Shown: positions 28,361 through 37,378, numbered from the stretch's first letter. The stretch: 51,233 nucleotides of DNA from CAINVV01 sp964506325 (GCA_964506325.1 CAZDLO010000015.1:1-51233); one strand, 5' to 3'. The notes: generated by a model not told the origin, from the letters alone. Numbers and translations are program-made.

Positions 28361-29497
28361 ATGAATAAAAAAGTCTTTGTTTCAGGTTGTTTTGACCTTT
28401 TGCATTCAGGACATGTTGCATTTTTTGAAGAGGCCTCCTCTCATGGAGATTTATTTGTCGGACTGGGTTCCGATAAGACCATCAGGGCTCTGAAGGGGCG
28501 GCAATCAGTTAATTCAGACCAGGAACGACTCTACATGGTGAGGGCCCTGAAGAGTGTAAGAGAAGCCTGGATCAACCAGGGGTCAGGACTGATGGATTTT
28601 GAGCAGGAGCTTCGCAAACTTGTGCCTGATATCTTCTTTGTCAACGAAGATGGTTTTACCCCTGACAAGCAGAAATTGTGTCTGGAACTTGGAATTGAAC
28701 TCCTGGTGAGTAAACGGATACCGCGTGGCGGGTTGCCTGTCAGGTCGACAACCGCACTTCGCCAGGAGTGCCGGATACCATTCCGGCTGGATTTGGCCGG
28801 AGGGTGGCTGGATCAACCTTTTGTATCGAAATTTGCCCCGGGACCGGTAATAACCATTTCGATTGAGCCAGACATAGATTTCAACGACAGGAGCGGTATG
28901 TCGAGCAGTACAAGAGCCAAGGCTATTGAGCTTTGGCATACGGACATCCCGGAAGGAGATACGGAGAAACTGGCCAGAACCCTGTTCTGTTTTGAAAACC
29001 CGCCGGGAACGAAAATGTTCAGTGGTTCGCAGGATTCGATCGGCATCGTTTATCCGGGGGTCAACAAACTCGATTATCAGAATGAATGTTACTGGCCTTC
29101 TGCAATTACATCCATTACATCGGAAGAGACACTAGCCTGGATAGAGGAGCACCTCTGGTTTATCAACCTGTCGCCCAGGAAGGCTGATTTTGATGTATTA
29201 TCCGGGACAAATATTGATGAACATGGGGCTGTTGCCCTTGCCAATGCTGCCAGTGGCCTGTGGGAATCCATTCTTGCCAGGGATCTTGATTCCTTCAGTA
29301 AATATTTCAGAGCATCATTTGAAGCACAGATCGCCATGTTTCCGAATATGGTTAATCCGCTCATCCTGGAAACTATCAGGAGTTACGAAAATGAAGCCCT
29401 GGGCTGGAAAATTTCCGGTGCCGGGGGAGGAGGTTACCTGGTACTGGTTTCGGATAAGCCGGTTGCACATGCAACACAAGTCAGGATTAGGAGGTAA
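28361..29497 (+). CDS. Fused nucleotidylyltransferase-GHMP sugar kinase
   Basis: Residues 1 to about 135 form a cytidylyltransferase-like domain with HSGH at 15-18 and the later RSTT at 128-131, as in RfaE/HldE C-terminal and TagD proteins. Residues from about 138 resemble a GHMP kinase of HddA type: FRLDLAGGWLDQP at 141-153, SGMSSSTRAKA at 178-188, and SGAGGGGYLVL near the end. This suggests one protein that both phosphorylates a sugar and couples it to a nucleotide. The order is opposite to HldE, whose kinase is N-terminal and of another fold, and to Fkp. A heptose or related sugar is possible; the substrate is not established. A terminator follows. Confidence 0.78.
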   Translation: MNKKVFVSGCFDLLHSGHVAFFEEASSHGDLFVGLGSDKTIRALKGRQSVNSDQERLYMVRALKSVREAWINQGSGLMDFEQELRKLVPDIFFVNEDGFTPDKQKLCLELGIELLVSKRIPRGGLPVRSTTALRQECRIPFRLDLAGGWLDQPFVSKFAPGPVITISIEPDIDFNDRSGMSSSTRAKAIELWHTDIPEGDTEKLARTLFCFENPPGTKMFSGSQDSIGIVYPGVNKLDYQNECYWPSAITSITSEETLAWIEEHLWFINLSPRKADFDVLSGTNIDEHGAVALANAASGLWESILARDLDSFSKYFRASFEAQIAMFPNMVNPLILETIRSYENEALGWKISGAGGGGYLVLVSDKPVAHATQVRIRR

Positions 29498-29540
29498 AGC
29501 CGACTGGTAATTTCAATATTGCCTAACAATAGTTATATCA

Positions 29541-29573
29541 TACCGGGGGTTAATCTCCCGGTATTTTTTTTTT
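29541..29573 (+). terminator. Rho-independent terminator after the kinase fusion
   Basis: A perfect 7-bp stem TACCGGG (29541-29547) pairs with CCCGGTA (29557-29563) and is followed by a run of ten T. It lies 44 bases after the stop at 29497 and probably ends the main capsule transcript. Confidence 0.88.
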
Positions 29574-30099
29574 GTTCAAATTTGATCCAGGCAGGATCTA
29601 AATAATGCATATACTGTTAAGGTATTGCCCGATAAAAACCTTGAAATTTCCTCTTTTGGTGACTTTACCGATAATTTTGCTTAAAATTCATCAATGCTGT
29701 TTCCTTTGGCCATTTTTCTTGTTGCTTCTCACTGAACAGTTCAGGCATCCCACTGAAATTATGAGGCATTTCACTGAGATTTGTTCCTGATGGGGCATCT
29801 GCGAAATTCATGATTTATGGCATTTTGCCTGAATTTATAAAAAATTTTCTGAAAAATCATAATATGATAAATAAAATGCTATAAATAATTATAAATAAGT
29901 CAAATATGAATTGAAATATGTTAAATACAATTAATTTTTCGTCTTCGTTGGATCCCTGAAATCTTACGTTAAATAAATGGTGTTCCAGTCGGAAAGCAGT
30001 TAAATGTAATTTAAACCTATGATTGATTTCTATGATGAAAACAAGGAATCATTTATTTGGTTTTTATTGGTTTGACCTACCTGAAAATTTCTTTAAAAT
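29574..30099. other. 526-base AT-rich intergenic stretch before wecA
   Basis: I see no convincing gene. The only open frame of note (29605-29790) has no recognisable motif and a skewed composition. The stretch has a 13-bp palindrome CTGAACAGTTCAG (29732-29744) and imperfect direct repeats of GGCATnnCACTGAnATT at 29744-29760 and 29765-29781. From 29830 on it is very AT-rich, as expected for a promoter region of the next gene, but I find no TAnnTTTG box with a good partner. Confidence 0.6.
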
Positions 30100-31302
30100 A
30101 TGCTCAATTTTTTCAATGTATTTGCAAGTTTCGTTATAGCGCTCGCTGTGTCAGTCATGGTAATACCCGCAATTATCCGGGTATGCCGAAAGCTGAATCT
30201 CCTGTCTGTGACCAATGGCAGATCTGCAAGTTTGTGGCGGGTCCCCAATCTAGGCGGAATAGCTGTGTTCCTGGGCTTTATCCTGGGAATTACCCTTACT
30301 TCTACTGTATATTTTATCCATGAATCGATCTATATTTTTGCCGGTGGGCTGGTCATGCTTTTTGTAGGATTGAACGATGATATCTTACCCATGATGGCCA
30401 GGAAGAAACTTCTTTTAGAGGTTGTGATTGCCGCTATTTTGATCTTTTGGGGCGATTTCAGGTTTACCAACCTGCACGGATTCATGGGTATTGAAGCTAT
30501 CCCTATGTTTGTCAGTGTATTATTGACGGGTTTTGTCTTTTTATTAATTATTAATGCCATAAACCTGGTTGACGGTATAGACGGTCTGGCTGCAGGTCTA
30601 AGTATTTTTTCCGCTTCAGTACTTGGCGTCTGGTTTTTTCTGAGTGGTAATTTTGCCTTTTCAATCATCTCCTTCTCTCTGGCAGGAGGGCTTTCCGGAT
30701 TTTTCTTTTACAATGTATATGGCAAAGAAAATAAGATCATGATGGGAGACACTGGATCACTGGTTGTAGGAACCATTATTGCTATCCTTATTGTTCAGTT
30801 CAACGAACTCAATATCGACCAGACAGCTCCCTACGCTGTTTATGCGGCTCCCGCTGTTTCCTTCGGACTTCTTGTGTACCCCCTGCTGGATACCCTGCGG
30901 GTTTTCCTTATCCGGATCATACAGAATAAATCACCTTTTGTGGCCGATAAAAATCACACACATCACAGGCTTCTTGCGCTTAGGATGAATCACCGGGAGG
31001 CTACCTACTGGATCCTTGGTGTAAACGCTCTTTTTACTTTTGCCGTTTTCTATTTCCAATGGTTGGGTATTGTGAGGTTAATGATCTTCATTGTGATGGT
31101 TGGCGGGTTTTATTTATTGATGCCTTCCTTCATCCTGAGCACCAAGAACAGGATCGCAGAAAATGACCCATATCAGCAAATTATCCTTTTCAACATGCGC
31201 CTCAAAAAACCAGAGAAGAAGGAAGAAATGGCCGTTGGACTATCCAAAAATCGCCTGCCAAATATTATTGTAGAACAGCTTAGGCGGATAAGCATCTGGT
31301 AA
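30100..31302 (+). CDS. wecA: WecA/TagO-type undecaprenyl-phosphate sugar-1-phosphate transferase
   Basis: This 400-residue membrane enzyme of the MraY/WecA family would start repeat-unit synthesis by linking a sugar-1-phosphate, often GlcNAc-1-P, to undecaprenyl phosphate. Motifs in order are GLNDDILPMMARKK (Asp pair), NLVDGIDGLAAGLS, MMGDTGSLVVG and the late HTHHRLL, with about ten to eleven membrane helices. It is the only priming transferase in the window. A terminator upstream suggests separate transcription from the main capsule operon. It may also serve another envelope polymer. Confidence 0.92.
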   Translation: MLNFFNVFASFVIALAVSVMVIPAIIRVCRKLNLLSVTNGRSASLWRVPNLGGIAVFLGFILGITLTSTVYFIHESIYIFAGGLVMLFVGLNDDILPMMARKKLLLEVVIAAILIFWGDFRFTNLHGFMGIEAIPMFVSVLLTGFVFLLIINAINLVDGIDGLAAGLSIFSASVLGVWFFLSGNFAFSIISFSLAGGLSGFFFYNVYGKENKIMMGDTGSLVVGTIIAILIVQFNELNIDQTAPYAVYAAPAVSFGLLVYPLLDTLRVFLIRIIQNKSPFVADKNHTHHRLLALRMNHREATYWILGVNALFTFAVFYFQWLGIVRLMIFIVMVGGFYLLMPSFILSTKNRIAENDPYQQIILFNMRLKKPEKKEEMAVGLSKNRLPNIIVEQLRRISIW

Positions 31303-31727
31303 AACCCCGGAACCTGCGCGTAATAGTGTCCGCTGATGTTTGAGCGTATGTTGAAGCTTTAGCCGGCGATATTGTTTTACTAACCCCTATATGTTTTTTC
31401 TTATCTCCTGGTAAGAAGTTAACGTATTGTTGTCCTGCCTGTGATTGTTTTTTGGGGAAGATTTTTCCATTTTTCTCACGTTTAAAACCCTGGTTCTGAT
31501 ATTGATATCAGACAATCCATGCTTGAATATTTATATTGAAATGATTACTGTCGGTGCCCGAATTTTTGGGTTTGAAGTTGCCGGAAACGAAGCTGCAGAT
31601 ACAATATGACCTTAAGGGTTGAATATTAGTTGCATTCAGCTATCTTTGGATTACTTACCATTACTTAAAACTGCAGAGGTTATATTGTAACGGTTTCAGG
31701 TTGCTAACTTATCAATAGTAATTTCAT
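31303..31727. other. 425-base intergenic stretch with palindrome and promoter
   Basis: No gene is seen. It contains an 18-base palindrome TCTGATAT-TG-ATATCAGA at 31495-31512, which could be an operator, and a good Bacteroidota promoter at 31619-31648. No clear terminator for wecA was found. Confidence 0.6.
31619..31648 (+). promoter_or_regulatory. Bacteroidota-type promoter upstream of the DUF6807 gene
   Basis: TTG at 31619-31621 and TATCTTTG at 31641-31648 are separated by exactly 19 bases, matching the TTG-N19-TAnnTTTG consensus of the Bacteroidota primary sigma factor. The start codon lies 79 bases after the -7 box. Found by eye; not tested. Confidence 0.65.
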
Positions 31728-32741
31728 ATGGAGAAAGCCTTTTCTGCCCTGCTGATGTTGGGGATTATTTCTCTCTCATCCTGCAATTACAGGATGTCGG
31801 TCAAAGACAACAGCAGCCAGTTCCTGGTTTCCGAGGCGGGCAAGCCAGTTCTGCAATACAACTACAGCACTATTTTCGAAAGAGATGCCATCGATACCTT
31901 GTCAGCGAATTTTTATGTGGCTGAAAAGAACGATACATTTATGGCAAACCCCAGCATTTATGCGGTTCCCCGAAGCAATTACATTCATCCGGTTTACGGG
32001 CTTCAGGGTGAAATGCTGACGCGAGACTGGTCAAAGGATCATCCTCACCACAGGGGCATTTACTGGGCATGGCCAGAAGTAGACTTTGGCGCCAGGCGTG
32101 GCGACCTTCATGCCCTTCAGATTGTTTTTGCAAGACCAACGGGAAGAATAAAGCAGTATGCTGACAATGAATTTGCCCAGATTGAAGCGGAAAATATCTG
32201 GAAGTGGGGTGACAGCATCCCGGTGGTGCGTGAGGTTGCCCTTATCCGGGTATACAGGGAGAGAGCCCCTGGGAGGGTCATCGATCTTGCGTTCCGGTTT
32301 GTTGCACTCCGTGACAGCATTACCATTGCCCGTCGCGGGACAAAGCAGTACGGTGGACTGAATGTCAGGATGCAAACTCCAAAGCAACAGGTTATTACTA
32401 CGCACACAGATAGTTTTTCCATTGTTCCCAGGCGGGCATGGTCTGATCTTAGCGGATTGTTCTCCGGAGCCAAAACACCCTCCGGACTTATGGTCATTCA
32501 ACATACAGGTAACCCTGATTATCCGGGCGACTGGATTCAGTATCCCAATCTTTCATGGTGTCAGCCTGCGTTTCCGGCACCCGGCACCCGCTATTCATTG
32601 ATGAAGGGGAAATCACTGGTTCTTCGTTTCCGGCTTTTTGTTCATTCAGGAACTTTGCCGGATCAGGCCCTGGCAAGTTCAATCTGGGATAATTTTAATT
32701 CCGAAGGAGGAACACCTTTGGAATTTACGCTGGAGGAATAG
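31728..32741 (+). CDS. DUF6807 (PmoA-family) lipoprotein
   Basis: This 337-residue protein has a lipoprotein signal (lipobox LSSC, Cys19) and the DUF6807 signature YIHPVYGLQGEMLTRDWSKD followed by HPHHRGIYWAWP. Databases sometimes name the family methane oxygenase PmoA, which is misleading; it is not the copper monooxygenase subunit. Such proteins are common beside Gfo/Idh/MocA oxidoreductases in carbohydrate-degrading bacteria, as here. The activity is unknown to me. It has its own promoter. Confidence 0.82.
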   Translation: MEKAFSALLMLGIISLSSCNYRMSVKDNSSQFLVSEAGKPVLQYNYSTIFERDAIDTLSANFYVAEKNDTFMANPSIYAVPRSNYIHPVYGLQGEMLTRDWSKDHPHHRGIYWAWPEVDFGARRGDLHALQIVFARPTGRIKQYADNEFAQIEAENIWKWGDSIPVVREVALIRVYRERAPGRVIDLAFRFVALRDSITIARRGTKQYGGLNVRMQTPKQQVITTHTDSFSIVPRRAWSDLSGLFSGAKTPSGLMVIQHTGNPDYPGDWIQYPNLSWCQPAFPAPGTRYSLMKGKSLVLRFRLFVHSGTLPDQALASSIWDNFNSEGGTPLEFTLEE

Positions 32742-32803
32742 GATTGTTTTTACGGAGGCACAGTTTTCGTGCTTTACCATGAAAACCTAAAAAATGAAGC
32801 ATT

Positions 32804-32829
32804 TGCCCGGAATACCGGCACCTTTTTTA
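32804..32829 (+). terminator. Possible weak terminator after the DUF6807 gene
   Basis: TGCCCGG and CCGGCA can form a short stem with one bulged C around loop AATA, followed three bases later by six T. It lies about 60 bases after the stop at 32741. The stem is short, so read-through is likely. Confidence 0.4.
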
Positions 32830-32904
32830 GGGATAGAGAACTTTTCTGTTAAGTCGCATATAAACAAGATGTTATAATTATAATCAACCAATACTATCCA
32901 AACT

Positions 32905-34251
32905 ATGAAAACAATTAATTCCGGTTCGTTTAATTCAAGGCGGCAGTTTATTAAAGCAACGGGAGCTGTTGCAATTACAGCACCTATGATCATTCAATCC
33001 TCTTCTCTTTTTGGCCATGGGATGGCGCCCAGTGACAGGATTAACCTTGGAATAATAGGCTGTGGCGGTTTGGGGAAGGAGAACCTGAAGGCTTGTGCCG
33101 TCAGACCGGATGTTGTTGTTACAGCTGCCTGCGATGCATGGAAAGAGCGACTTGATCCTGTGATAGAAATGCACAAGGGAACCTGCAAGGGTTATACCGA
33201 TTTCAGGGAGTTGCTGCTCCGAAAAGATATTGATGCAGTCATTATTGCCACCCCTGCTCACTGGCATGCAATTATGGCTGTTGAAGCTGCCAAGGCCGGG
33301 AAGCATATTTACCTTCAGAAACCGATGACCATGCATGTTGGAGAAAGTATTGCAGTGCGCAATGCTGTAAAAAAGCATGATGTAATCTGCCAGATCGGAA
33401 CACAGATTCATGCCGGCGAAAATTACCGCAGAGTTGTCGAACTGGTCCGCTCGGGAAACCTTGGCGAGATCGGTACAGTTCGAACCTTTAATGTGATGAA
33501 TGAATCAAAGGGCATTGGTTCAGGGAACAATACAACAAATATTCCCAAAGGGCTGGACTGGGATTTGTGGGTAGGACCTGCCAGGATGCAGTCGTTTAAC
33601 CCAAACCTGGTAAAAGATGCCTTTTACCATGGGTTCTGGTATGATTTCAGCGGAGGCTGGACCCCGGGCATGGCGCCCCATATCATTGATCTTCCAATCT
33701 GGGCACTGGACCTGGGTTATCCTACGGAAGTGAGTGCGACCGGGGGTCGGTTTATTGTCAGGGATGACGGTGATGCTTACGACAACCATGAGGTAATCAT
33801 GCGTTATCCGAATCTTACCATGACATGGATGAGTTCATTGACAAATAGTTACGGATTTGATTTTTCCCGCGGTAAGGAAACGAAGCGCAGACTGGGTATT
33901 TATTTCAATGGAGTTAACGGTACGCTGCAGACAGATTACAGCAGTCATCTGGTGTCGCCTGAGGGGAACAAAATGGACGGGATGCAGACGCCTCCTGTAT
34001 CTATTGCCCCATCCCCTGGTCATGAAATAGAATGGCTTGAATGCATCAGATCCCGCAGGCAGCCTTCCTGCAACCCCGGCTATCATATCCGGGTTGACTT
34101 ACCGATACAGCTGAGCACGCTTTCGTTGAGGCTGGGCCGTTCCATCCGGTTTGATCCGGACAAGGAGCAGATTGTGGGAGACCAGGAAGCCTCTGCGCTG
34201 GCAGTACCGGAGTACAGGATGCCATGGAGATTTCCAAAAGAGTATTTGTAA
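32905..34251 (+). CDS. Tat-exported Gfo/Idh/MocA family oxidoreductase
   Basis: The N-terminus has a twin-arginine signal (SRRQFIKATG, Arg12-Arg13) with a following hydrophobic stretch, so the folded enzyme probably goes to the periplasm with its cofactor. The Rossmann motif is GIIGCGGLGKENL, and IYLQKPMTMHVGES holds the lysine that replaces the classic EKP motif. The C-terminal half carries the usual alpha/beta substrate domain with GFWYDFSGGWTPGMAPHIID. The length of 448 residues is typical of the secreted Bacteroidota subgroup. It may act on sugars or glycosides; substrate unknown. Confidence 0.88.
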   Translation: MKTINSGSFNSRRQFIKATGAVAITAPMIIQSSSLFGHGMAPSDRINLGIIGCGGLGKENLKACAVRPDVVVTAACDAWKERLDPVIEMHKGTCKGYTDFRELLLRKDIDAVIIATPAHWHAIMAVEAAKAGKHIYLQKPMTMHVGESIAVRNAVKKHDVICQIGTQIHAGENYRRVVELVRSGNLGEIGTVRTFNVMNESKGIGSGNNTTNIPKGLDWDLWVGPARMQSFNPNLVKDAFYHGFWYDFSGGWTPGMAPHIIDLPIWALDLGYPTEVSATGGRFIVRDDGDAYDNHEVIMRYPNLTMTWMSSLTNSYGFDFSRGKETKRRLGIYFNGVNGTLQTDYSSHLVSPEGNKMDGMQTPPVSIAPSPGHEIEWLECIRSRRQPSCNPGYHIRVDLPIQLSTLSLRLGRSIRFDPDKEQIVGDQEASALAVPEYRMPWRFPKEYL

Positions 34252-34305
34252 ATCAGGATTTGCCAGAAAAAGATAAACCTGTAAACATTGAAGTTCATAC
34301 TATCG

Positions 34306-35412
34306 ATGAGACTTTTACAATTTCATGCAGTATCTGTTCCGGGATTACTTTTTTTGATACTGCTGTTCCTGGTTATGAGTTCATATTCTCAGCCGTTGCC
34401 GAAGGATTTTGAGCGTATGGCCGGAGTTCGCCGTATTCACCCTGTTACTGACCAATCGGATTCACTCTCAGCCAAAGAAATTGTTGAACTCAGGGATTCT
34501 GAAGGTATTCCCGTCTGGTTTAGCCGTGATATCTTTAAGAATGTTTGCCTTACGGGAGAGTGCAGGATGGTGAGACTTCGGATTTACTGGGATGGGGCGG
34601 GCCAATATCTTGGTTTTAAAAACTTTGAAAATGAGCCGCTTACAAAAACAGATCATTCTGTTTTTGGCCCTGAGGATTACCTGAAACTTGACCGTATTTT
34701 ATCAGATTCACTATCCATGTTAAAAAGGCTGGTTGTGAAGGAACTGACAATTGAACGAGAGAATGAAAGTAAATACCAGGTGGATGGTATTACCGGTGCC
34801 ACGCAACCTACCATTTACGAATCGGTAGTCAGAAATGCTGTTTATACAACCTTCACGCTATGGCACACTGTATATGGTCCGACAAGGGCAATGATCCAGA
34901 CCATTCTGGATACTACAGCCACCAACGGTTCTCTCAGAATCCTGTTTTCCAGGCAAAACACCAGGTACCTGGAATGGTCAATTGGTTATATTTCACGACA
35001 CCCGGATCATCATGCCGCATTTTATCCTCAAATCATCAATCTCTTGAGAACAACTGATTATGGTTTGTTTCAGAAGGCCGCAGGATATTTTACCTTATCC
35101 AATATCTCCGATGCAGGGGTTCAAAAGGGGCTTGCCCTTGTTGCCGGAGATCCGGCCGTACTGAACAGATTTGAGGTACTGCGCAGATTTTCCCTTCTTG
35201 CGCATGTGAGCAGTGAGGCCATACTTATACTTCTGGACCACTTTGATAAGCAACAAATCAGTGCCGGCCTGCTGGGTTATGTCATGGAATTGGTACATCC
35301 TGAAAATCTGGAAAATGAACAGGTTGTCAAAAGACTCAAAAAAATGACGAAGGATAAAAACCTGTATGTTCGAAACCTGGCTGAAGAAAGGTTGAAAAGT
35401 GCCAGTAATTAG
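34306..35412 (+). CDS. Secreted protein with FMN-binding-like motif and helical repeats
   Basis: I choose ATG 34306 because it gives a clean signal peptide; the upstream TTG at 34288 is unlikely. The signal ends near SSYSQ. Around residues 65-165 the pattern resembles an FMN-binding domain, ending in VDGITGATQPT. Its core DGITGAT (160-166) fits the Dxx[ST]GA[ST] motif where ApbE attaches FMN covalently. The C-terminal half (about 195-368) looks all-helical, perhaps HEAT-like repeats. No ApbE gene is in the window. A redox role outside the cytoplasm is inferred. It converges on the minus-strand gene at 35566. Confidence 0.6.
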   Translation: MRLLQFHAVSVPGLLFLILLFLVMSSYSQPLPKDFERMAGVRRIHPVTDQSDSLSAKEIVELRDSEGIPVWFSRDIFKNVCLTGECRMVRLRIYWDGAGQYLGFKNFENEPLTKTDHSVFGPEDYLKLDRILSDSLSMLKRLVVKELTIERENESKYQVDGITGATQPTIYESVVRNAVYTTFTLWHTVYGPTRAMIQTILDTTATNGSLRILFSRQNTRYLEWSIGYISRHPDHHAAFYPQIINLLRTTDYGLFQKAAGYFTLSNISDAGVQKGLALVAGDPAVLNRFEVLRRFSLLAHVSSEAILILLDHFDKQQISAGLLGYVMELVHPENLENEQVVKRLKKMTKDKNLYVRNLAEERLKSASN

Positions 35413-35565
35413 AATTTTATATATTCCCGGTTATGTTCCGCAATGAATCTAAATGTTGTTTGATAACATAGCATGGTAGCGGAATCGCATTGCAGGGGAG
35501 TACTTTTAAAAACGGTTTTCCAGTGTCAATAGAGTTGCAGAATTTTAGATGTAAGCATCTGTATT

Positions 35566-37275
35566 TCAATTCAATAAACCTTGTGAGATCCTTTCAGCCA
35601 ACCGGAGCGGATCCGTTAGCTCAACATTTACAATTTCATAATCGGAGATATGCCATTTGTCGATTATTTCCTGTTCCAGTCCCTCCCTGACGGTGATCAG
35701 CAGAGGAGTCTCCGGCATTTCGATCAGTTTTTTCAGGATATCAGACCAGCCATCTCCTCTCAATTCCAGTCTGCCAACCTCATCGACAATCACAAGGTCA
35801 AATTTATCGTGGGTTGCACGCTCAAGTGTCCGGATCCCCTTTTCTATGCCTTCCGGAAAGATGGAAAACCTTCCAATTTGCTCTTTGCCGGGGACCTTCC
35901 CGAAGCGAAGAAATTTTTCCGTCACATTGGTTGATAAGTCCAGAAGGTCGTATCCGGTAGTTTCATCATTATTTGTCAGGCGTAAGGAAAGAATCCCGCC
36001 CACCCTTAATTTTCTCTCTGTAAGCAGATTGGCTACTGTCTGCGCATAAGTTGATTTGCCTGAACCGACAGCGCCGCAGATAAGAGACACTTTTGGCATA
36101 GGATTCGACCTGCTTTTTAGCTCGGACAGCCGTTCTTCCCCATGCAAAAGGACCTGATTAATGATCGAGACAGGGTTCCTGACAGCCGTTTTAAAATCCG
36201 GGATATGCGCAATCATTTGCGGAAGGCTTTCAAAAGAGAGTTCCAGTGCGGCGGGCAGTTGTCTGAAAGAAGTCTTGAGGAAAAATGACCGGATAACGGG
36301 ATTGTACAGTTCTGTTCCCAGGACTGAGAACCCCAGCACAACCACCACGGCCCTGAAATTCATCTGTAGCCCGATCAGCATCCCTTCCTGCCAGTTTTGA
36401 TTCTGAACTTTGGAAAAGACGAAAGAAGTTATCATGGTAATTGCTACGAAAAACAACCAGAATCCCGGTTTTGTGAGTTGCCGCAAAGCTCTTTTGTAGC
36501 GCAATGCCCAGACTGCCGAAACCAAAGTTATGAATAACCCCCAATAGATCGTTCCTGCATAATTCAGCAGTGCCAGCGAGGCGACAAGCAATATTATATT
36601 GGACAGCAACCAAATAATGCTGTATTTAAAATCATGCCCCGGCTTGTTTGTTTTTCCGGAAGATTCAACGGGTGGCGGGGCAATTCGAACAGCTTTTGGT
36701 TGCATTTGCAGTTTTTTCCCGATCCGAATGCCAATAATGGCTGAAATTAGTCCCATCAGGCAATAAGCTATCAGTAAAAATATCAGTGGCAGCCAAAGAA
36801 TATCAGTCTGAATCTGCAGTTGCTTTTTTGCCAGTGAGATTAGATTCTCATACAACTCCAGGATGTTAAGCCCGTAAAATATCAGAAGATTCCCAATTCT
36901 TTGAACCAGGTTCCACGACATGGCGAGCATCGAGCCAGTAATGAAACCAAAATAGGTCCGGCCGAAAAACCTGACTGTCATTTCCAGCAGAAGAGCCTCA
37001 CTGAGAATGGCTATGATCGGGCCAAAAATCACAGCACTCGGTGAGATGGTCTTCATGATTGCACAAATCAGTCCTGCCCGCCAGAATAGACCTTTTTCGT
37101 TCCAGATGTAACTGATGGAAATAAGAATTATGATCCCGATGCCGGTCAGGATATTCCCGCTAAAGGGTACTTTCAGGTTGTGCAGGAAACTTCCGAGGAC
37201 TATTTCTGATGCAGCCCAGATGGTGCCGGTAATTGATGCTTTTATCCATTTTTCGCTCAGCCTGTACCTGGTCAT
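35566..37275 (-). CDS. Membrane protein fused to a THEP1-type nucleoside-triphosphatase
   Basis: This 569-residue protein combines a membrane part with an NTPase. Residues 1-190 have about five or six hydrophobic helices (NLKVPFSGNILTGIG near 33), a charged linker follows at 190-215, and more helices lie at about 218-320. A segment near 255-350 (RYKRALRQLTKPG, then MNFRAVVVVLG) faintly resembles the T-component of ECF transporters. The C-terminal NTPase has Walker A GAVGSGKST at 401-409 and DEVGRLEL at 498-505, typical of THEP1. It begins right after an upstream stop in another frame and lies 103 bases from mobA, so a role linked to molybdenum or a cofactor is possible. Confidence 0.72.
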   Translation of the reverse strand: MTRYRLSEKWIKASITGTIWAASEIVLGSFLHNLKVPFSGNILTGIGIIILISISYIWNEKGLFWRAGLICAIMKTISPSAVIFGPIIAILSEALLLEMTVRFFGRTYFGFITGSMLAMSWNLVQRIGNLLIFYGLNILELYENLISLAKKQLQIQTDILWLPLIFLLIAYCLMGLISAIIGIRIGKKLQMQPKAVRIAPPPVESSGKTNKPGHDFKYSIIWLLSNIILLVASLALLNYAGTIYWGLFITLVSAVWALRYKRALRQLTKPGFWLFFVAITMITSFVFSKVQNQNWQEGMLIGLQMNFRAVVVVLGFSVLGTELYNPVIRSFFLKTSFRQLPAALELSFESLPQMIAHIPDFKTAVRNPVSIINQVLLHGEERLSELKSRSNPMPKVSLICGAVGSGKSTYAQTVANLLTERKLRVGGILSLRLTNNDETTGYDLLDLSTNVTEKFLRFGKVPGKEQIGRFSIFPEGIEKGIRTLERATHDKFDLVIVDEVGRLELRGDGWSDILKKLIEMPETPLLITVREGLEQEIIDKWHISDYEIVNVELTDPLRLAERISQGLLN

Positions 37276-37378
37276 TTATTCCCTTTTCAATATTTTTTCG
37301 ATATGCAATATAGAAAAAGAAATCCCAGCAAAACATCCCCAAACGAGTCCTGCGGATAAATTTTTTTTGATTCCGGAA

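Noticed and set aside
29605..29790. A 61-codon frame after the kinase fusion
   Set aside because: Composition is skewed to Leu, Phe and Ile in AT-rich DNA, and it overlaps the short direct repeats; no domain is seen.
31728..32741. Particulate methane monooxygenase subunit PmoA
   Set aside because: The name is attached to the DUF6807 family in some databases, but the sequence is a soluble lipoprotein without the membrane helices or context of the monooxygenase.
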